The notes beneath the pieces were generated by a model that worked only from the letters and a program-made list of their open reading frames with translations, had not been told where the DNA came from and did not search any database. Shown piece after piece: positions 37,200 through 50,927 of a DNA stretch of 64,000 nt. Position 1 is the first letter of the stretch. Each line of letters begins with the position of its first letter. Origin of the DNA: Rhynochetos jubatus (lineage: Eukaryota > Chordata > Aves > Eurypygiformes > Rhynochetidae); assembly GCA_027574665.1 (NCBI GenBank), contig CM050668.1, forward strand, positions 4,656,001 through 4,720,000, written 5' to 3'. The position numbers and the translations under genes are program-made.

Positions 37200-37400
37200 G
37201 CATGGAAATCCTTGTTCCTTTATTTAATCTTCCTATTAAAATAACCCAGACTCCAAATCAGCCTGTCTAGCAATGCTAATTAAAAAGCAGGTTAAATTTT
37301 CATGCTCATTTTCATGAAAAAGTTTGTTTCCTAAACATATTTCTGAATCTGGACCATTCCAAACAAATATAATTATTAATATCTCAAGGGAAGAAATGAG
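37200..37400. promoter_or_regulatory. Possible conserved non-coding element
   Basis: This AT-rich, CpG-poor, repeat-free segment contains GCTAATTAAAAAG (about 37275), TTTCATGAAA (about 37311) and AATATAATTATTAATA (about 37366). Such runs of homeodomain-type cores are common in vertebrate conserved non-coding elements, but composition alone could explain them. Confidence 0.15.
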
Positions 37401-39520
37401 CTGATGTCTAACGACCATTCAGTGCTGCTGGGAACATAGTTCATAGTTTTAATTTTATATGATGTCAGCAACCACTTACGGGTCTGGCAGTGACTGACAC
37501 CTGCCACGTACTGTGGGCAAGCCCAGGAGACCAGCTAGGATTTTCAAAAGAGCTGTAGAGTTTTGACTCCTGGGCTCCAAGGAGAAAAATGTGCTTTATG
37601 AACTAAGCCCATCCACAGTGCTCGTTTCCCAGGCTGCCTCATTTATTCAATAATTTGAGACAGTTTTGGATTAAATGTAATCTTCCAAGCCCTGTCTGCT
37701 GAAGCTGCTCGCCAGCACTGTCATTTTTCAAGGGTGCTACATGCTATCCTCATCTTGGTTGCTGCTTAGCTGGAAGCCACTGACCGAGGGTGAGAGCATA
37801 AAGAAAGCGGAAAGGGAAAAGAAGGATAAGGGGGGAAAAATATCAGTATTTCTTCTTGGAGGCAAGGAGTCCCTGGCGGATCTGCTGAGCCCTTCAGTTC
37901 CCAGAAGCCGACTGCTAACCCAGAGTCCTGTCAAAAACGAGTTCTTTCCTAATGAAATACTGAGGGAGGAGTAAATTTACAGCTTGCTCCGGGAGAACAA
38001 GAAGCTTTTCTGTGATTGTCTATGCTGGAGCTGCTCTCTCTGGTTCTGATTTTTTTTTGTTTTGGATGCATCTATGAACAATTATTTAAGATAAACAACA
38101 TGAGCAGGAAAGCCTAGCCAAGTGGCTGAAATTACTGAACCTTTGAAGACTAAACACATGCAGGATCAATCTCCCCTGTAGCTGTAGCCTTTCCTACTGA
38201 AACTGGATCGCTTTTTGCTGCTACAATAAAATTTTCTGGAAATCCCACGCGGCCTCCCTGAAAGCCTGGTAATCCCTTACCTGCAGCAAACTACTGTGTT
38301 TTCCTGCGGCCAAACTTTCAAGCCTTCCTTATTGAGCTGCATTTCTTTTTCTTACCAGTTTAGGAAAGAGTATGGATTAGCCTAATAACTCATGGGATCA
38401 TCCAGAAGTTGTTAAAGCTGCTGATGTCTTTGAAAGCCTCGTCGTCTGAAGCAGCCACGGTTTGTGCACGGCTTGGCTAGTAGTTGGCTCTGCTGTTACT
38501 ACCAGTAACTTCAGTAATTGCATAAGGCATCTTCCTATAGCGACCTTCACCTGCACTTGCCCAGATGACTTGGAACTTCATAAAGGGATTCTTTTTAGCC
38601 AGGTCACATCCGTATGTTTGCCAGCCTTTGTGCACCTGGTTTGGGAAGTGTTGCTGCTGTAGCACGTGTAGTTCTAGTAACGGCGTGGGAGGAGCTCAGC
38701 GTTTATTTCCAGCGTTGACTTTGTACCGAGGATTCGCCGCCGTGCTCTGCAGTGGTTCCCGAGATACCGTGCAGTGATGCTCATAAATCAGTGTGTCGCT
38801 AACGACTGAAGCTGAGCTGCACTGGATGCTACTACCGCCTGGTGAGACGAGGTCTGGCAGGGAAAACAGGCATGGGAGGTAGAAGCAGCAGGTGTTTTAC
38901 TCTGCACAACCACTGGTGAGGGGCCATGAGCAACCTCCTTCCAACCCCTCTGCTCTGCTTCGGGTCAGGGGTGTTTAGGTGGAGGGTGCTGCCAGTATGC
39001 AAAATAATTGTGCTTGCAACTTCAGTCAGCAAAGTCCTTGGCTGCCTCTCACCAGGAGTGCTGTGATGCCACTGTTTCTATCTTGGTTTCCTTTTCTGAG
39101 GCAATCTGAGATGCAGCAAAGCTCCACAGTAGTAAATACACAGTAAATATAAGGATATCTATTTATTAGTTGAACCTATATGTATTCGTCCTTCCTGATT
39201 CTGCAGTTGGTGATGCATCCCTGGTGTATGAGGAGTTGTTGCAGCACGTGTGCGTTTGTGTGTGCTTTTGGCCATCCACAAGCACTGTTTTGTTCAGCTG
39301 AACTGCAGTTTTCTTACTCTCGGCACTATTCAGCATTATTGTGCCCAAGACCGATGTTCTGCAGCAGCTAGATTCCAACCAGCTGTCTTGTATATACTGG
39401 TCAGATAGATGCTGGTCTGACCCTTCTCCCTGCAGTTGCTCTCCCTGTGCTTAGGAGATACTGTGCTTACTCAGAGTACAGCCTCTGCCTGTCCGGGCAC
39501 TGTTCTTCCTCCAGTAACCA

Positions 39521-39648
39521 AGGCCAGGCTGGATGAGGCTGGGAGCAACCTGGTCTAGTGGAGGGTGTCCCTGCCCATGGCAGGGGGTTGGGAACTAGAT
39601 GATCTTTAAGGTCCCTTCCAACCCACACCATTCTGTGATTCTGTAACT
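39521..39648 (+). mobile_element. CR1 LINE 3' fragment, short
   Basis: This is the terminal 128 bp of a CR1 in sense orientation. It starts inside 'aggccaggctggatgagg', continues through 'gagcaacctggtctagtgga' and 'gtcccttccaaccca', and ends in ATTCTGTGATTCTGTAA. It is nearly the same sequence as the corresponding part of the copies at 15.8 kb (opposite strand) and 59.3 kb. A GTAAC occurs on both sides (39514-39518 and 39643-39647) and may be a short target duplication, though CR1 duplications are often unclear. Confidence 0.93.
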
Positions 39649-41340
39649 GGTGTCTAGTGTTTTCACCTTTCCTCCCTGAGCAGATTCATCCCTCAGCTGT
39701 ACAGCAAGTTTCTTTGCTGGAAGCTAAATCCTGGGTGTCTCCCCCTCAGTCTGAATTGCTGCAGAACGTACGTATAAGCTTTGAAAGTTGGTCACTTTGT
39801 GCATAGGCAAAGAGAGCTCTGTTCCAGGCATCATCTGCTGTCTAGAGCACTGTCTAAACACATCAAAGGAAGCATTGCAATGTTAAGGCTTGGCCACAGT
39901 CCCAATCCCTATGGTCTTCAAGCTCATCCTCCTGGAACAGCTGCTTGTGGAGCTTCCACCAGGTGCCTACAATGAGGATTTGACATGATGCCACTTGGCA
40001 CTCAGCCCCCAGCATTATGGCCTAGAGAAAGCAGCAGAGGCTTATTCCTGCTAGAGCAGACACTTTCCAGGTACTCTTTCCTTGATCCCTCTGTCTGTCT
40101 TCTTTATCCCAAAGAGCAGGAAAATCATGATAGAACTAAAATGAGATTTGCTTGCTGCAAAATCCTTAGCAGCTGTCTCCTCAAAGGCAGCATGTTTTAG
40201 CAACCCTCCTATGAGGGTCCAGGAGGTTGGTGGTGAGGTGCAATGGGTGTTTTTTGATGAGATAAGGACTCATCCTGTCCCTCTCCTTTCTCTTTATGCT
40301 GGCAACGTCCATGCTCTGATTTCTCATAAGGGAATACCAGGTGGGTTAAACAAGAACCATGTCAAGCATTTCTGTTCTTCCTAAGTTTGAGATAAAGAAC
40401 AAAAATTCCTTATCAATTGTCCTTATCTTGGAAGCTAAGGGTAGTAGACAGAGTATGAAGGCATACTGGATCATATTGGTCACATCAGATTAGATCAACT
40501 ATCTTTCTAGCCCTGCTTCTTGTCTCTGACAGTGGTTGGGAGCTGATGCCTATGGAAAAGTGTGAGTAAAAAAGGTGCGTAGAATACTTCCAGCTACTCT
40601 GACAGCCTGCATCCAGCAAGTGCTCTCTCAGGCATATCCATAGCTGTTAGCTGATTTCTTACCATTTTGTAGCCCTCGATGGAGTTTTCTGTGACTTGGT
40701 CCAACCCTTTTTGAATCTGTGAAAAATTTAGTCAAGCGCAACATCCTTGGCACGGCCTTACAGTGCAGCATCTGTGGCAAGCTGTCACATGGCTTCACTA
40801 CGTGCTCTATGAAAGGGCAGTTTTCTGCCGCAAACTGTGATCTTGGTCAAGGAATTTTATTTCCCTTTATAGAAAATGGGGATTACATGTTCTTGTATCA
40901 CAGGGAATTGGGAGGATAATATTTATAGGTTGTTCAGATCCTAGGGTTGCATGGTTCAGAGAAACGACGGTACCAATTAAGCAATTTGTTCTCAATCTGA
41001 TTCCTTTCTGACTTCTAACAGACTAACCCATAAAACCATGCTGCCTTTTTTTAATCCTTTGTAATCAAGTTTCTCTTTATCATAAAGAAAATAAAAAAGC
41101 ATAGGCAGATCTGTTGCCATTGTCGTACCTAACATTTGTGCTGGACTGTTTCTTTGCATGGGGTTTCCAGTGTTTGACATACAGGATGCTGTTGTATCTT
41201 TCCTGGGATATCGTTAGTAAAAAGTGCAGGGGGATACTGAATGTCAGCTTTGTGAGCAGGGTGTCTGACAGGTGCTAACTAACCCAGCAGACAATACTTT
41301 GAGGTCATCTTCAAGCAATGCGAGATTGTGGCTCTGAGTC
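39649..41340. other. Unassigned non-coding stretch
   Basis: Nothing recognised: no repeat family, no splice-bordered open frame and no RNA gene. Confidence 0.55.
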
Positions 41341-41500
41341 CAAGAGCACCGAGACTCTAACGAAGGGCACGGGCCACCCGAGAATTCCCGGGTTCAGCAA
41401 GAATACGCTGTCCTCGTCGCGTTCAAACACGAGACACCTTCATAACAGGGTTTAACACGAAGTCTGGTGTTTCGCTGATTAAAGGCTCTGAACGTCTCCT
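41341..41500. promoter_or_regulatory. Short CpG-rich patch
   Basis: About 13 CpGs occur in 160 bp, including CCCGAGAATTCCCGGG and CTCGTCGCGTTC. This is far above the surrounding level. No TATA box, open frame or splice donor of note accompanies it. It may be a small unmethylated regulatory element or a recently GC-biased patch. Confidence 0.2.
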
Positions 41501-44500
41501 TCCCATGGCCAGCTCAGGCTGTAATGCTTATCTCCAGGCAGAAGGAAAGAAAGGAGGAGAGAAATAAATGCTGCCTTGGTGTCGGGTCTGTCCTGGCTGA
41601 TGGAACATTCTTCAGGGTGGGTGACACTTGGTGAAATGGTTTCAAAATGATTAGGTGCATTCCTGTAGTTCAGTGGGTTTTTAATTAGTTTTAAAAAAAA
41701 CAGCTGCAGGTATTCATAGTCTGAAACGTGAGTCTGTTGCCCTGTCTGCTCTGTTCATGCAGCAGAAACCCTGAAAAGGCTGATTTATCCCTCTGTTTTC
41801 CCTGAAAATGAGAAGGCATTCTTGCACCTTTCCGTTTGTAACTTTATGACACTGTGTGCTTGTGGCAGAACTAAGATAATCTAATTGATTTATCATCAAT
41901 CAGACTGTAAATCCCTTGCATTCCTCCTGGGCAGTTTATAGAGGTCTGAGAGTTCACCCCCTGAGCTGCAATGTAGGCTTCAGCCTGGCCCGGAGACACA
42001 GTGACCACAATGTGGGATTACAACTGGTTAAAACCACTGGCCTTGCTGTCCTCTAGTGTTTCAGAGCGCAGGAACGTGTTAGTTCCGTAGTGGGAATGGA
42101 TGGCTGATGATAGCTGTTTCCAAACAAAAGTGAATGTCTGCAGACTGTGAAATTTGAAATGGAGAGCTCTAATACTGCAGGCGATGGACCAGGACTGGGA
42201 GCTGCATCGAAGGAAGGTATCAGTCTACAAGTGATAGTAACGCTTCATTTTAGCTCTGCGTTTAGCCCCATCTACAGCAATAACAGGAGGTGGAGGTTGC
42301 ACTCTGGCTCCTCTTGTTCCTGTTTGAGATGAAGATTTGGGAATGTGGATATAAAGGTGATGTGAATTGTTTGTCTTTGTTGCTATTAGTGCACATAATT
42401 GTTATTTGAAGCCCTTATTATTGCTTCAGTTTTGATCACCTGAACAGCTAACAATTTGTTCAGAATTAGGGGTAGTCTCTTCTTCCCAGATCTGCCACTG
42501 GAAAATATTGGAAGAAGCAGATTACACCTCCAACCCCCAAACAACCTCAGACTCATCTCTTTCTGGAAAAAAGGATCAGGGAAAAGAAATGCATATGCAC
42601 TGGTGTACCAGCGAGCATCAGTTCTGGATCCAGCCACACAGATGGGTTTGGCTGCTTTGTGTTCATCCCCTGTTACCAGTTATATCTTGTGAATTTCCAA
42701 GTGAAGCCCAGTTATCATCATGTGCACACAAAACCCCATAACCCGTAGTTATTAATTCCCTCTTCTCACTGGCCTGGCTCTCCATAAATCTTAGGCCTGG
42801 AATCTTTCTTCCTTTCTTCTCCGCCTGCTCCCACCTCTTTCCCTCTTTTTCTCTTTTAAATTAAACACATTCCAGAGAGAGGCCAGGAGCTGTCAGGAAG
42901 CTCTGCATGGATGGGGCTTCCTTTGGGATATGCAGGCTGATGAGTTGCCTGCCCTTGCTTCTCCAGCCTGCAGCAGTGAGTAAAGGGAGACAGAAGCCTG
43001 CGGCATCTAGCACTCCCCGTTCTGCTCCACAACTGCTTTACGGTTCCTAGTTCACTAGGGGAAAGTCAGTAAGTTGAGGGTCTGTGTAGACAACAGCCAA
43101 AAATGGGATTGCTGGAGAGCTAAGGGACAAACAGATCAGTAGGCTTCAGAGTAAGCTGCACAACACAGCCAGCCTCCCTGGGCTGGGATCAGACAACTTG
43201 CCTGTACCATGCTTGCTGTTGCTGCAGTGGTATCTCTCTAGACTGGTGCTAAATTGAGTTATTTTCTGCTTCACACAAAACTAAATGTGATCAACTTTAC
43301 TCAGAGCGAAATATCTGAAGCTGTGTGTAGCTGAGGCTGATTTCTGTTGCCTGTGTGCCCATCATCCAGCCCCTTGGTCATGATAGTGTGGTATCAGTGT
43401 CTAAAATTTAGCTTGTCATCCTCTATGATGTGAAGACTTTTTCTTTAGAATTAGTGCTTATCCAGGCCTTCCTCATCCTGTGAAGATGCAGTTGGCCTAA
43501 CTTGTGATTCTTGTTTGTTTTGAAAGTCATTCAGGCAACTTCTCCAGTTTCAAAACCTGCACTTTTGCCTTCGTTTATGCTATGGATTCTTTCTTACTGT
43601 ATTGATTAGTTCAATGCAAACATTAGTGTTTGCTCATTACCATGTTATTGACAGTTCTATTTGTATAAGTTTTCCATTTTGTATTAGCGTTCTTTATTTT
43701 CGCTGTTCCTAAAACACAGAGCAGAACCTGAACTGAGTTGGAGCATCATTCAGTGCATCCTTTCACTTTGGCAGGGAACCTTTGATCGCTGCTGCGCAAT
43801 GCTGCGGTCAGTTTGCCCGTGTCCCCTCTAGCAGAGTCGCGCAGGCTCCGCATCCTTAGTTGCCTTACGGAAATGTCACAAAAGACTAGGACTGAAGCCA
43901 TACCAAAATCAAGATATGTTCAAACTACTATTTTGCCTCTGTCCTCAAGGGGTCTGGTATTTCATCGAAGAAGGAAATTAGATTAGTTTGACATGATTTG
44001 TTCTCGACGGATGTATGTTGGCTGTTAAGGGATTTGATTGTTATCTTCCAGGTGCTTATAAATAGTCTGATTATTTACTGCTGAGTTTTTCTGGATATTG
44101 ATATAAAAATGGCTGGCTTCTGTTTTCCCTTTTCTAAGATAAGCATCACACTTCCCCTCTGCCCAGATTCCTGGTCTCACATGTTCTCCAAAAATCCTTG
44201 TATGGGTTTGCTAGTGGCTTGTCAGAAGACTCTGATAAGTGTTCTTAGGATACTGTGGCTCACTCAATCAGAAACTTGGAAATCACCTTGATAAATGAAT
44301 AATTAACAAGATTTTGTCCTTTGGATGATATGTTTGAGTGACACACCATAGAACCTTTCCGAAAACAGGGAAACCTTCTCATTTTTTAACTTACAGCACT
44401 ACCTTGATCATCCCCAGAAACTCAGCCTCCCAGCTGGGTGACTCTCTACCAGTGTGTTTGGGGTTTTTTTTTATCCCTCAGAAGGAAGTACCAAAGAACC

Positions 44501-46722
44501 TGAAAAACTAGGGAAAGGATCTTAAGGACACTGACTGAAGTCAGCCCAGGTATGGCAAGAGAAAGCCCTGGGGTTATATGTAGCGGAAGCCCAGCTACAA
44601 AATAACATAGCGACTCAGCGGATATCCTACCTACTAATTTTGCACTTGTGTTTGGGTTTACTGGATTCCTTTTCCCGTAGCACTTTAACACAAGAACTTG
44701 TGTAAAATGTTTTAACTCTCTCAAAGAAGTCCAAATACTTTTAACAGATGACTTGATCTTTCGTGCCAGTGAGCGTATGCTTTAGTCTCTGTGCAATTTC
44801 CCTTTGAAAGAGTGCCCAGTCCTGCACGCTAACAGCTGAAGGCACACAGTAATTGATCAACGTTTTCAAACATCTTGAGGGTTCTAAGGTTTTTCCCACC
44901 AAGAAGAACCACTTTTCACCTTTCCCTTACTTCTGCCTCTTCAAAATTGGTAAGGAAGAAAGGGAGGGAGAAAACCCCCCAAACCAACAACCAAAACCCA
45001 CCCCTTAATTTATATTTAGAAGCTGACTTTTCTCTTTGAATCCCTTTGTCTCAGCCAAACTCAGAGCCCAGGCTGACATCTGTGAGTTTGTACCATCGAT
45101 TTCCATGTAAATATTCCTCAGATAATTACCTGAGGGACCGTGTTTCAAACCGCAACGCGTGGCCCGCAGCCAAGGCGATAGAGATCTGGCGTTGTGTGGG
45201 AAGAAGGGTCAGTGCAAATCAAACACGAGCCCCATTCCCACATGGAAGGGAAATAAAACCTCCACGTGCAGGCATGTGGAGAAGCTTCTCGTTAGTTCCT
45301 CAACTAAGCATAACCAAGCAGGAAAAACAATGCTGGCAAGAAAATGCAACTACGTTTATCAGCCCTTTGGTGCCCAGCAGGTCTGAAACTCTTCTGTCTT
45401 GCTTTTTTCATTAATGCTGCATTGGAAACCCTAGCGGCCTGTTCGTTTTAAGAGCTGAGCATCTTTTATGTGCTGGAGGGGTGAATAAAAACTTGGTAGC
45501 AATGAACATAAAAAGCAAAGGTTAGTGTCTGTCATGTATGACTGTGAGCTCCTTGGGTGGAAATCTGGAAGCTGGAGTTACGTTGTGTTCCCCACACAGT
45601 GCAGAAAAATAAGTTCCTCCAGACTGTATGAACTACCTTGGAGGTCTGTCACGGTGACCGAGTCACCCACTCTTTGCCTTTGAGCATGCAGAGGGGCCAG
45701 GGTGACTACCTGGGACTTAAATGTCTAACTTTCAGGTGCCTAAATCAGGGCAGGTGAATTCTAGCCTTGCGATGTAGCAGGGGTTGATTGATGCCTTGCA
45801 GACAGCAGGACTTCAGACACAGTGTGTCTGTCTGCAGGGAATAGGATGTCAGTGTATGCTATCGTGTCCTGCCAAGCTGGTAAAATCAGCACTGCCAGGA
45901 ACAGCTCTAAAGGCCACAAAATGCTGGGCATGTTCTCTTTGTCCAGGATGTAAAAGCCATCATCTGGTTTCTTTTCTATCAACAAGAGCAAACCCAGTTT
46001 TCATGGCCAAATTGTTCCAGTAACTTGTTTGAGAAGTGACTCCTGTGGGCTCAGCTGTAATCTTCCTCAGCATCACTCTGTCAGAAACTGTTGATTTGTG
46101 GTGGGTGTGGAATGGCTCTTCACTACAAGGGGGTCCTGCAGGTGTGGTCAGCTTGTGTTGGTGGGCTGCAGGAGAACGAAGATCTCAAGAAGCACAGCGT
46201 CACCTAACCTAGCCCCTCCGGTTACCCACCGTACAGTGTCACTTGTTCCACCCAGAAAATCACAGCCCCCAAACGTGGTGAGGTGTCCTGTGAGTCAGCT
46301 CCGGGAGTGGAAGGCAGAAATTCTTCCCATAGAAAAATCCTAGGCAGTGTAATCTAAATGGCTATATTTAGGCATTTAAACCACAACTGAGTGCCCCCAG
46401 TGTAACAGCAAAAGGAGTGTGAGGAAGTAGCAAAGTATTTGTCCCACATAAAGACTAAATATCTGTTATCAGCAATCTCTTTGGCCTGCTTCCTCTGTTG
46501 TTTCTTTCCCTCTGGAGATTTGGCAATTGGATTGATTTGCTGCCTGACTCACTGTCTCAGATTGAGATACTAAGAATTGCTGACAGTATTAATAAAATTA
46601 GCGTTAGGGAGGATGTTTGAGTGTTTGCCTTTGACGTTTTTAAGGGAGGGAGCTGACATTTAGTCTAAATTAAAAAGTTACTGAATTGCCTTTCCCCCCA
46701 ACACTCCGACCAAAGTCTTGAT
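41501..46722. other. Unassigned non-coding stretch
   Basis: No repeat family or gene is recognised. A small CpG-rich piece lies at 43790-43860 and another at about 45135-45200. Open frames do not exceed 122 codons, and none shows a known domain. Confidence 0.55.
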
Positions 46723-46740
46723 AGTTTTCATATGAAAACT
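46723..46740. repeat. Perfect 18-bp palindrome
   Basis: AGTTTTCATATGAAAACT is its own reverse complement with no spacer. It could be a dimeric protein-binding site or chance. Confidence 0.8.
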
Positions 46741-49700
46741 TAGTCCGGAATGAAGACTTTTGGATTGCAAGTTTTGGTCTTTCTTTTCGCTGAGAACCTC
46801 TGGTTAGTTAAGAAAGATATTTAACAGAGTTCTGGGGAAAAATATCTTCACAAAACTGTAAGATAAATGTAGTACAAGTGCCTGTTGCGGTATTGTTTTA
46901 TGATATCGAGGCTTATTTTTTTTTCTATCTCAGGTGACACAGAGGTCAAACTCAAATAATGGTCTTCATGTCAAAATCCAAGGACAGGCAAAGTTCTAGT
47001 TTTAATTTTTCAAGAATGGTTTGCATCATTACTTTTAAATGCAGTTGCGTGGTCTTTATGTTATGTGATTAACTTTTACTCACTGTGGGAAATGACTAAA
47101 TTCAGGAGACATTTGTTTCATGTCATAACTGCTCTTTGTCTATACATCCTGTGCTCCATTTTCATGTGGTATAGTTTATCCCCTGGTAAAAGCAACAGGC
47201 TTAACTTTGGTTTTGCTCTGGTCTGCAGGCAGATAGCCTTCCAATAGTCATAGAAGCAATTTGCAGTAGCCCTGGACGTTTTTGTTCAGGTGATGGTTGC
47301 GTTGAGATCTTTGCCTAACGCATGTAGCTGCCTAATGTTGCTGCCAGCCTTCTTTAACGTGCCCTTTGTGTAATTCTTATGGCAAGTGTTGGAGCTGCTG
47401 CTGCCGGTCAGTGTCCCCATAAAACGCGAAAGCATTTGAAGGATCTTCCAGGCAGTAATGCATATTTGAATGCTGCATCTTTTCAAGGGATAGGGCAAAA
47501 GATTGCGGTTCGAGAAGGTCCAGCTCTGCTACAGAGCAAGCACACTGCTGGTCACCTCCCTGCCCTGCCAGCCTAGTCCCGTGACTGGTGGGCATATAAG
47601 CTTTTGGGGTTGGAACTGACATTACTTTGAGCAGGTATCATTTTGAGACCCTATATGCAGGCCGTGCGCTGTTGTTAGCAGAATTACTCACTCTTCCGTG
47701 GATTTTTGTGTAGGGGAATCAGTGGTTGTGCTCGGGCAGAAAGCTTGTGCCGGTCACAGCTTACATGTACGCGGCTGAATTCCTGTACCTTTAACGAAGA
47801 GTGAGTGCCAGAATCTACAGAACATTTCCTGCTCCCCTGTAGACAGCATTGCTTGTTCTGCCTGACAAAAGTTTGCTATTCTCTTATTCATTTTTTCCCT
47901 TTCTGTGACTGCAAAAAGTATAAATGATTTTAGTGCAGAATTTTTGGAAGGTTTTCTCCCCCTCCCCCGTTTCCTGAAAAGCTTGCATACAGAGTGAGAC
48001 ACTCATAAGCTTTTCCGAGATAAGAATTTAATTTATTTACACTTCATGGTTCCAGGCATGGCTACAGACTGGTTTGGAAATTTGCTGTTCCAACTTTAAC
48101 AGATCACCGCATGGAAAGGAGCAGCTGGATTTTCCTCCAGAGCAGCCATCAGCTGTTGGAAATCTCTTGATACTTCCCTGGCTTCTCCAGATTCAGCATT
48201 ACCTTCTCCTTCCTGTAACAGGAATTACGCTATGTGCTGTAGGCTCTTCAACTAGCAAAAGGAGTAAAGCACAGGGAAAGGATACAGCATCAATAGCAGT
48301 TTCTGGTGGGGCTGGCAGAGGCCACCCCACTGCTCTGACTCCTCACTTTCGTGAGGACAAAGTGCAAGAGAAAAACACTCCCCAGCTCCAGCATGTCACA
48401 GTGTTTCTGAAGGAACTCCTGTGGCTCAAGCAAGTAGGCAGTGAGTTCAAAGTCAACAAATGCAAACTCTTCTGCATGCTATTACGCTGCTTTTCCTTCC
48501 CACCTCTCCCCCTCTTAAACTGAGCCCCCTCCATTAGGTACTCCAGTGTTCCAGTCAGCTGAAGTACGAAGACAGCAGCCCCATTTCTCATCTCACACTG
48601 ACGATATGGCAGCATAATTCGGTTGGCTACGATCGAGTTAGTCCCGATTTAGGCAATTGGAATGACCCATATGTTAAATCTGTATGATGACGTATGTAGG
48701 AGATGTAATATAGCCAAGTGACTTTGCCATGAGAACAGTGTTTCAGTGTTGCTTGACTGTCTTTAGAATACAATGGTGGAAACATCGTATTGCCTGAAGT
48801 AGTAATTAATGTAAGCCGTGAGAGAGAGGGATTCAAACAACTTGCTCTGATCTGTATGTTCTGCTGAGAAGTAAGAGTGGCACAACTGGTGACATTTTGC
48901 TGCTGAGCTGTTGGTTGTTTCTTCTCTAGGCTCGATGGTGCTTACTGAGATTTGTCCTTCAACACCAGCTAAAAAAAAAAGTGAAAGCAGGTTTTCTGCT
49001 CGATTTTTTTCATATTCTTTTTATCAGAGCCTTCATCAGAGTGCTTCTTGCTATGAACTTTGCACCATAATTTGTCAGTCTTGAATGTCTCAAAGGGCTG
49101 TGGGCCAAGCTGTGATACAGACACTGCAAAACGGGGGCGTGTTCCCCGGCGAACAGTCCTGTAGGCTCCTGTCAGCTTACGGTTGGTAAACTTTGCAGGG
49201 ACTTGATTGATGGACGTTTTGCATATAGTCACAATCATTATAAATTTTTCATGTAATGAAAATTCATTATGAGAAGAGAATAAAGTGAGAACGGGAAAGA
49301 AAAGGGAAAAACCCCATACGGTTACCGCTGCTGGTTAGCACAACTTGCAATTTATGACCTGTGAAAAACATGGGGAAGTAACTGAAAGTCAGGAGGGAAG
49401 AGTTACTAGCCATGACATCATTAGCTCAGTTAATATAAAACTTTATATGCTCACAATGGGAGACTTGTCTGTTGAGTTGATGGTAGAAGGGGGTGGATCC
49501 TGCCTTGGCGTAAATGGTCGTGGTTCCACCCTGGTTGTGTCAAAATATTCACTGGCCTTTGTGTGCTTCTGTCCAGGCCAGGAGGTCCTTGGTTCTGCAA
49601 GGTAACCGTGACCTTCTCCTCTTAGTCTTTCAGGTTACAATATGAGAGAGGAGGTAAGATTCGTTGCTAGCCATATAGCTAGCAAGTAGCTTGAAGAAGC

Positions 49701-50899
49701 TCAAGAGGAGAAGTTTCCAGATTCTTTTGATGCGTTGTTGATTGTTTTCGGGCTCTTTTTCCTATATTCTGAAATCTAAGCTGTTCATTAAAAGGGAAGG
49801 AGGAAAAAGCAGTTTCCTCTAGTTAAGGCACTTAATCATATTTCTGAGATCCACAGATGCAACCCCCTGAATGGCCTGTTGAATTTGAGACTCTTGGCTC
49901 TCCCCGGAGTATATTAAGGGATCATCGTTCACACATCCAGCTTCTGTAATGATGAATGGGATTATTAGAGAAAATCCCCTTGTGCACTGGTGAATCTAAA
50001 ATCGTGTGGTTCTTTTGCCTGTTCGTTTAGACTCCAGTTCACAAAATGGAACAGCTGGTCTCCTGTAGGCAAGGCCAAGTTATCCGGGGGAGGGGCACCT
50101 TATATTTTGCTAGCAAAGCGGCCGTAGCTTGGGTAGCATTTTGTGGTTTGTCCGAATCTGAGGTAGCCTTCGTTTACGTGGGGGAAGCTCGTCACGAAAC
50201 ATGTTCTGAATAATGATTGTTTTCGAAATTCGTGTCAGTGTTCTTTTATGACGTGTGACTTTGTGGAACAACTTTCCTTCTGAAATTTTTCACAGTGTGC
50301 TCAGAACACCCATGTCCTGGCCAGTGCTGAACATAATCACTTGTTAATTGAAAAATGATGAGGGAAATTGGTAGCCCTCTATAGAATGAAACATTCCATG
50401 GACATCTGGTGTTAGATGCATGTATCCAAGGGGTGTGAAATAAGAAAGCAATTGTCTGTGACCCCAGGGAACTGTAACCCTGTCAGTGGTATTTTTTATT
50501 CAAGGAAAGGTGCCTTTACTTTTCAAAAGTATGGACAGCATTAGTTTGAGGTGGAGGATTCTCCTGCCTACACCGTGAGTGAGCGAGAGTTGAGGACACA
50601 TTGTCTTAGGCGAAAGCTAAAATCGGAGCAATGTGTCCCATCCACATATAAAGGGGAGGTGGCCAGGCAGATATTTCAGCCACTAACTGAAACATCAACC
50701 AAGCTTCAGAGATTAAAAAAAAAGCGATTTACCCTCCTATATGCAGAATGAGAATTCCATATGCATTCCCATCCCATGATTTTGCGTTAATCTTCCACTG
50801 GCTTGTGATTTCTGAGGAGCTATAGATTGAATCCAGGCACGCTAGCTAGTGAAGTCTAATTTCTGAGTTGGGGGTATTTTGGTTTTTTAAATACTTCTT
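46741..50899. other. Unassigned non-coding stretch
   Basis: No gene or named repeat is recognised. An imperfect palindrome around 49254-49269 (TAATGAA-AA-TTCATTA) is the only structural oddity. The open frames at 48074-48523 (+) and 48343-48615 (-) overlap on opposite strands and lack any recognised domain. Confidence 0.55.
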
Positions 50900-50927
50900 C
50901 CCCCCCCCCCCCCCCCCCCCCCCCCCC
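50900..50927. repeat. Homopolymer C28
   Basis: Twenty-eight consecutive C bases. On the minus strand this is G28, which can fold into a G-quadruplex. The length is unstable in replication and is also a common place for sequencing or assembly error. Confidence 0.97.

Larger units (their letters stand above)
30046..39520. other. Unassigned non-coding stretch
   Basis: No named transposon and no gene are recognised over about 9.5 kb. An A14 run lies at 30186-30199. A GC-rich patch at about 30590-30860 has overlapping open frames on both strands (up to 168 codons), which is typical of GC-rich chance frames. A local inverted repeat at 32872-32929 and possible conserved segments at 33840-34000 and 37200-37400 are listed separately. 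Confidence 0.5.

Noticed and set aside
48820-48845. T-arm-like sequence of a tRNA gene on the minus strand
   Set aside because: No matching D-arm, anticodon arm or acceptor stem nearby.
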